Positions 61,746 through 64,000 of a DNA stretch of 64,000 nt are shown here, in pieces (positions within the stretch are counted from its first letter, which is position 1; the number at the start of each line of letters is the position of its first letter). This stretch comes from Nitrosovibrio tenuis (GTDB lineage: Bacteria > Pseudomonadota > Gammaproteobacteria > Burkholderiales > Nitrosomonadaceae), in NCBI RefSeq assembly GCF_900109785.1, contig NZ_FOBH01000002.1, positions 248,001-312,000 of the forward strand, written 5' to 3'. A model generated the notes under the pieces. That model searched no databases. It saw only the letters and a program-made list of their open reading frames with translations, and was not told where the DNA came from. Both the position numbers and the translations under genes were made by a program.

Positions 61746-61781
61746 ATCTACAAGGGAAGAGCCATCTACAAGGGAAGAGCC
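61746..61781 (+). repeat. perfect 18-bp tandem direct repeat
   Basis: ATCTACAAGGGAAGAGCC occurs twice in a row (61746-61763, 61764-61781) in the gap between dksA and the ZrgA-like gene. Confidence 0.9.
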
Positions 61782-61802
61782 ACCCTCATCTCTGAAGATA
61801 AG

Positions 61803-62231
61803 CTAGCTCCCGTTCGTCCGCTCATGGCGCTCATGCCGTTCCTGTGCCTCGATGCACATCGTGGCGACGGGTCTTGCCAGCAGACGCGGAATGCCAATGG
61901 GTTCCCCAGTCTCCTCACACCAGCCATATGTGCCATTCTCGATACGCGAGAGGGCTTCCGCAATTTTTCGAAGCAATTTACGTTCACGATCCCGCACTCG
62001 AAACTCCAGCGTGAATTCCTCTTCCATACTTGCCCGGTCGTTGGAATCAGATTCGCTGACGATGCCTTGCATATGCACAAGCGTGCCCTGTGCGTTTTCG
62101 AGCAGTTGGCGCCGTTCGTCCTCCAATCTGAGGCGGAAAAATTCCAGTTGTGCGGCGCACATATACTCGCCCGGTGGCACTGCGCCAATAGTCGTCTCAG
62201 CTGAAGAATTCGATTGCTTTTTTTTCATCAC
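61803..62231 (-). CDS. dksA: DksA/TraR family transcription regulator with two-Cys zinc finger
   Basis: 142 residues. The coiled-coil tip has DSNDRA, matching the D-x-x-D-x-A motif needed to act through the RNA polymerase secondary channel. The finger region reads YGWCEETGEPIGIPRLLARP and VATMCIEAQE, so two of the four usual zinc cysteines are replaced (Thr and Ala). Beta-proteobacterial DksA and Pseudomonas DksA2 often lack cysteines here, so the protein may work with little or no zinc. It neighbours zinc-uptake and metal-efflux genes, which would suit a zinc-sparing regulator, but it could equally be the only DksA of the genome. Confidence 0.88.
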   Translation of the reverse strand: MMKKKQSNSSAETTIGAVPPGEYMCAAQLEFFRLRLEDERRQLLENAQGTLVHMQGIVSESDSNDRASMEEEFTLEFRVRDRERKLLRKIAEALSRIENGTYGWCEETGEPIGIPRLLARPVATMCIEAQERHERHERTNGS

Positions 62232-62441
62232 ATTTCACCATTAATGCAGGTCTATCCCGGTCAACTGTGCCGTCAATCCCTATGTGCCACAAACCTGCCA
62301 TGCTATACCACCATCCGCTTAAAGTCTCCGAAATTTACGGCCTTCCGCTTTCCATTCATCGATGCTGCACCTCGCCTGTGCCTTCCCTTTCGTGTTAACG
62401 ACCTCTTGCCCTGTATGGGCAAAATGCGCATACTAGTCAAT

Positions 62442-62840
62442 ATGAGTTCATTTTTCCGCAAGCTTGTACTCGTTCTGACCATGGTGGGGCTACCCTTGCA
62501 AGCCGTACAGGCCGCGATCATGCCGCTGTGCGCACAAGCCAAAAAGATATCTGCCGGGCTTGAAGCTCAAACTTCTTCTGCAGATTTGACCCCCATCTCT
62601 TCTTCCGCTTGTAGCCAGCATAGCGAGAGCGATGAGCAACATGTTAACGGTCACGGCACAGCTGATGATATAGCCTTCGTTTTATCCTGCGATGGCGTCG
62701 TGTGCCACATAAGCGGGGGCGCATTGCCTCCCGCGGCCGCGGCCCTGAATCTCGCCGATGGTTTTTCTTACGCCGCATCTTTCAACTCCAGCTTTACTTC
62801 CTCCATCCTTCCGCAACCGCAGCGTCCTCCGCTTATCTAG
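62442..62840 (+). CDS. CzcI-like small periplasmic protein
   Basis: 132 residues from ATG 62442 (ATG 62424 is an alternative; neither has a strong ribosome-binding site). Signal peptide FFRKLVLVLTMVGLPLQAVQA, then a mature part with scattered cysteines and histidines (SACSQHSESDEQHVNGHG) and the ending with CDGVVCHISGGALPPAA. This matches the small CzcI-type proteins found ahead of czcC/cusC genes, where it is thought to help regulate or sense the metal. The next gene codes such a channel. Confidence 0.65.
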   Translation: MSSFFRKLVLVLTMVGLPLQAVQAAIMPLCAQAKKISAGLEAQTSSADLTPISSSACSQHSESDEQHVNGHGTADDIAFVLSCDGVVCHISGGALPPAAAALNLADGFSYAASFNSSFTSSILPQPQRPPLI

Positions 62841-63059
62841 CGCTCGATAGAAGAAATCCGCCTGTTGCACCGGTTTCTGTTTCTCGCCCGGTGCCACGGG
62901 ATGGCCATTTAGTCTAACTCGCACCCAGGATTTATTTCGTCCCCAGGATTTCTGACGGTACTCAGCTTTACGGCAACTTGCTGGCCGCTGCGTTTTTGCG
63001 GCTGAATCAGTTTGTCTGTGCGGCCAGCGAGATCGTCAGCGAGATTTAAGGAGATCAGC

Positions 63060-64000
63060 ATGAACATCGCGATGTTCCAGAGCTCAAGGATTCGAAGGGC
63101 GGCTATTGTCCCCTTCTTTGCAATCGTCATGTTTTCGGGAAATGTGAAGTCAGAGGTTCCAGCCAGCGGATATGCATTAACGGCTACGCCAAAAGCCTCT
63201 GAAATATTCTCCGGAGCGCCTGCAACACATACCAACTCTACGCAACTGAATATGCTCATCGCGGAAGCGGTAGCAAACAATCCCGAAATCCGGGCTGCGT
63301 TAAAGGCACGCGAAGCCGCCAGCCAGAGGATATCGCCGGCGGAGGCACTCGACGATCCTGTCCTCGAAGCCGGGGTGATCAACGCACCGTTGGCCTCATC
63401 GCCCTTCAATCGCGAGGACATGACCATGAAAATGATCGGTCTGTCCCAACGCCTGCCTTTTCCGGGGAAACGCGGGTTGCGCAAGGATGTCGCCGCCAAG
63501 GATGCGGAGAGCATCGGCTACGGTTACCAGGAAACCGTGAACCGTGTCGTACGCGATATCAAGATCGCTTATTTCGATCTGGGACTCACGCTCGAAAGGA
63601 CGCGGATAGTCGAGAAAAACAAACTGATACTGGAGGATTTGCTACACATCGCTGAGCAACACTACGGGGTAGGCCTGGGAAGCCAGGCCGATGCACTGAA
63701 GGCACAGACGCAGATATCAAAAATAGTGGATGAACTGCTCAGGCTTGCACGCGAACGGCCGACCGTTGAAGCCGAGCTCATTCGCGCGCTTGGCCGCAGC
63801 GCAAATATCCCCTTGCCGGCAACGGAGCCGCCGCAGTTGCAGGAAGAGACCTTGAGCCTGGAATCATTGCGCGAAACCGCCGTGGCGCAGCGTCCGCAGT
63901 TGTTAGCACTGCAAAGTATCGTTTCGCGAGAAGAAAAGGCGTTCGATCTGGCACGTAAAAATTATTACCCCGATTTTGACGTACGGCTGGCCTACGGCCA
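63060..64000 (+). CDS. outer-membrane channel of an RND metal efflux system, CzcC/CusC type (3' end outside window)
   Basis: Open to the window edge (313 codons seen). AAGGAG at 63048-63053 supports ATG 63060. After a signal region the protein reads NMLIAEAVANNPEIRAALKA, SQRLPFPGKRGLRKDVAAKD and HYGVGLGSQADALKAQTQIS, the helices and proline-rich turn seen in CzcC/CusC-type outer-membrane factors. The RND pump and adaptor genes are expected just outside. It belongs with the CzcI-like gene upstream. The substrate metal is unknown. Confidence 0.85.
   Translation, partial: MNIAMFQSSRIRRAAIVPFFAIVMFSGNVKSEVPASGYALTATPKASEIFSGAPATHTNSTQLNMLIAEAVANNPEIRAALKAREAASQRISPAEALDDPVLEAGVINAPLASSPFNREDMTMKMIGLSQRLPFPGKRGLRKDVAAKDAESIGYGYQETVNRVVRDIKIAYFDLGLTLERTRIVEKNKLILEDLLHIAEQHYGVGLGSQADALKAQTQISKIVDELLRLARERPTVEAELIRALGRSANIPLPATEPPQLQEETLSLESLRETAVAQRPQLLALQSIVSREEKAFDLARKNYYPDFDVRLAYG

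Overview
The window looks like a chromosomal segment of a betaproteobacterium. An ammonia oxidiser of the Nitrosomonadaceae (Nitrosospira-like) is my best guess, from the moderately GC-rich coding style, the beta-type DksA with a reduced zinc-finger cysteine set, the YoaA-type helicase and the copper-rich gene content. No rRNA, tRNA or nitrification gene is present to prove this, so the taxonomy is inference.

Layout. (1) 1-15,585: the late (structural and lysis) half of a podovirus-like prophage, all on the plus strand. It runs from a scaffold-like protein (cut by the window edge) through the N4-gp56/DUF4043-type capsid protein, adaptors, a collar-type tail fibre with its chaperone-like partner, a lysis cassette (small membrane proteins, a probable spanin pair, a GH24 signal-arrest-release endolysin), a large virion protein, a LamG protein with eight 22-residue repeats, a GNAT acetyltransferase and two internal virion-like proteins. 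No integrase, terminase or large ejection protein is in view. (2) 15,598-17,800: a decayed glycosyltransferase fragment, an intact A+T-rich GT4 glycosyltransferase and a small secreted protein. (3) 18,117-20,342: a TonB-dependent receptor of the YncD/PqqU type. (4) 20,671-24,481: three consecutive genes for ClyA-superfamily alpha-pore-forming toxin components (HBL/NHE/Ahl-like), followed by a DUF1264/OBAP protein and a phytase-like esterase. (5) 26,997-33,524: a lipoprotein/membrane-protein pair and a complete YbhGFSR-type ABC exporter. (6) 33,567-46,102: an accessory region with a multicopper oxidase fused to a galactose/glyoxal-oxidase-type copper radical oxidase, a decayed acyl-CoA synthetase copy, an alpha/beta hydrolase facing a caspase-STAND-TPR protein, an unknown protein, the intact acyl-CoA synthetase, a DUF2278-lamin-tail protein and a zinc-ribbon protein. 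(7) 46,128-52,040: YoaA helicase, small lipoproteins, a secreted HNH protein and PPK2. (8) 51,417-64,000: a metal-homeostasis region. It holds a Zrg-like zinc-uptake set (DUF2796 protein, ATPase, FtsX-type permease, DUF3299 protein) that is split by about 6.8 kb carrying a PstS-like protein and a DevCAB-like tripartite exporter with its own outer-membrane channel. It continues with DksA, a CzcI-like protein and the start of a CzcC/CusC-type channel.

The most notable candidates are the three-gene pore-forming toxin operon, the two-enzyme copper oxidase fusion, the caspase-STAND-TPR protein with its paired-TPR higher-order repeat, and the split zinc operon. Short tandem repeats of 9-18 bp recur in many intergenic gaps, and two remnants of duplicated resident genes show that this region has been rearranged repeatedly. 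All assignments come from reading the sequence; no database search was run.
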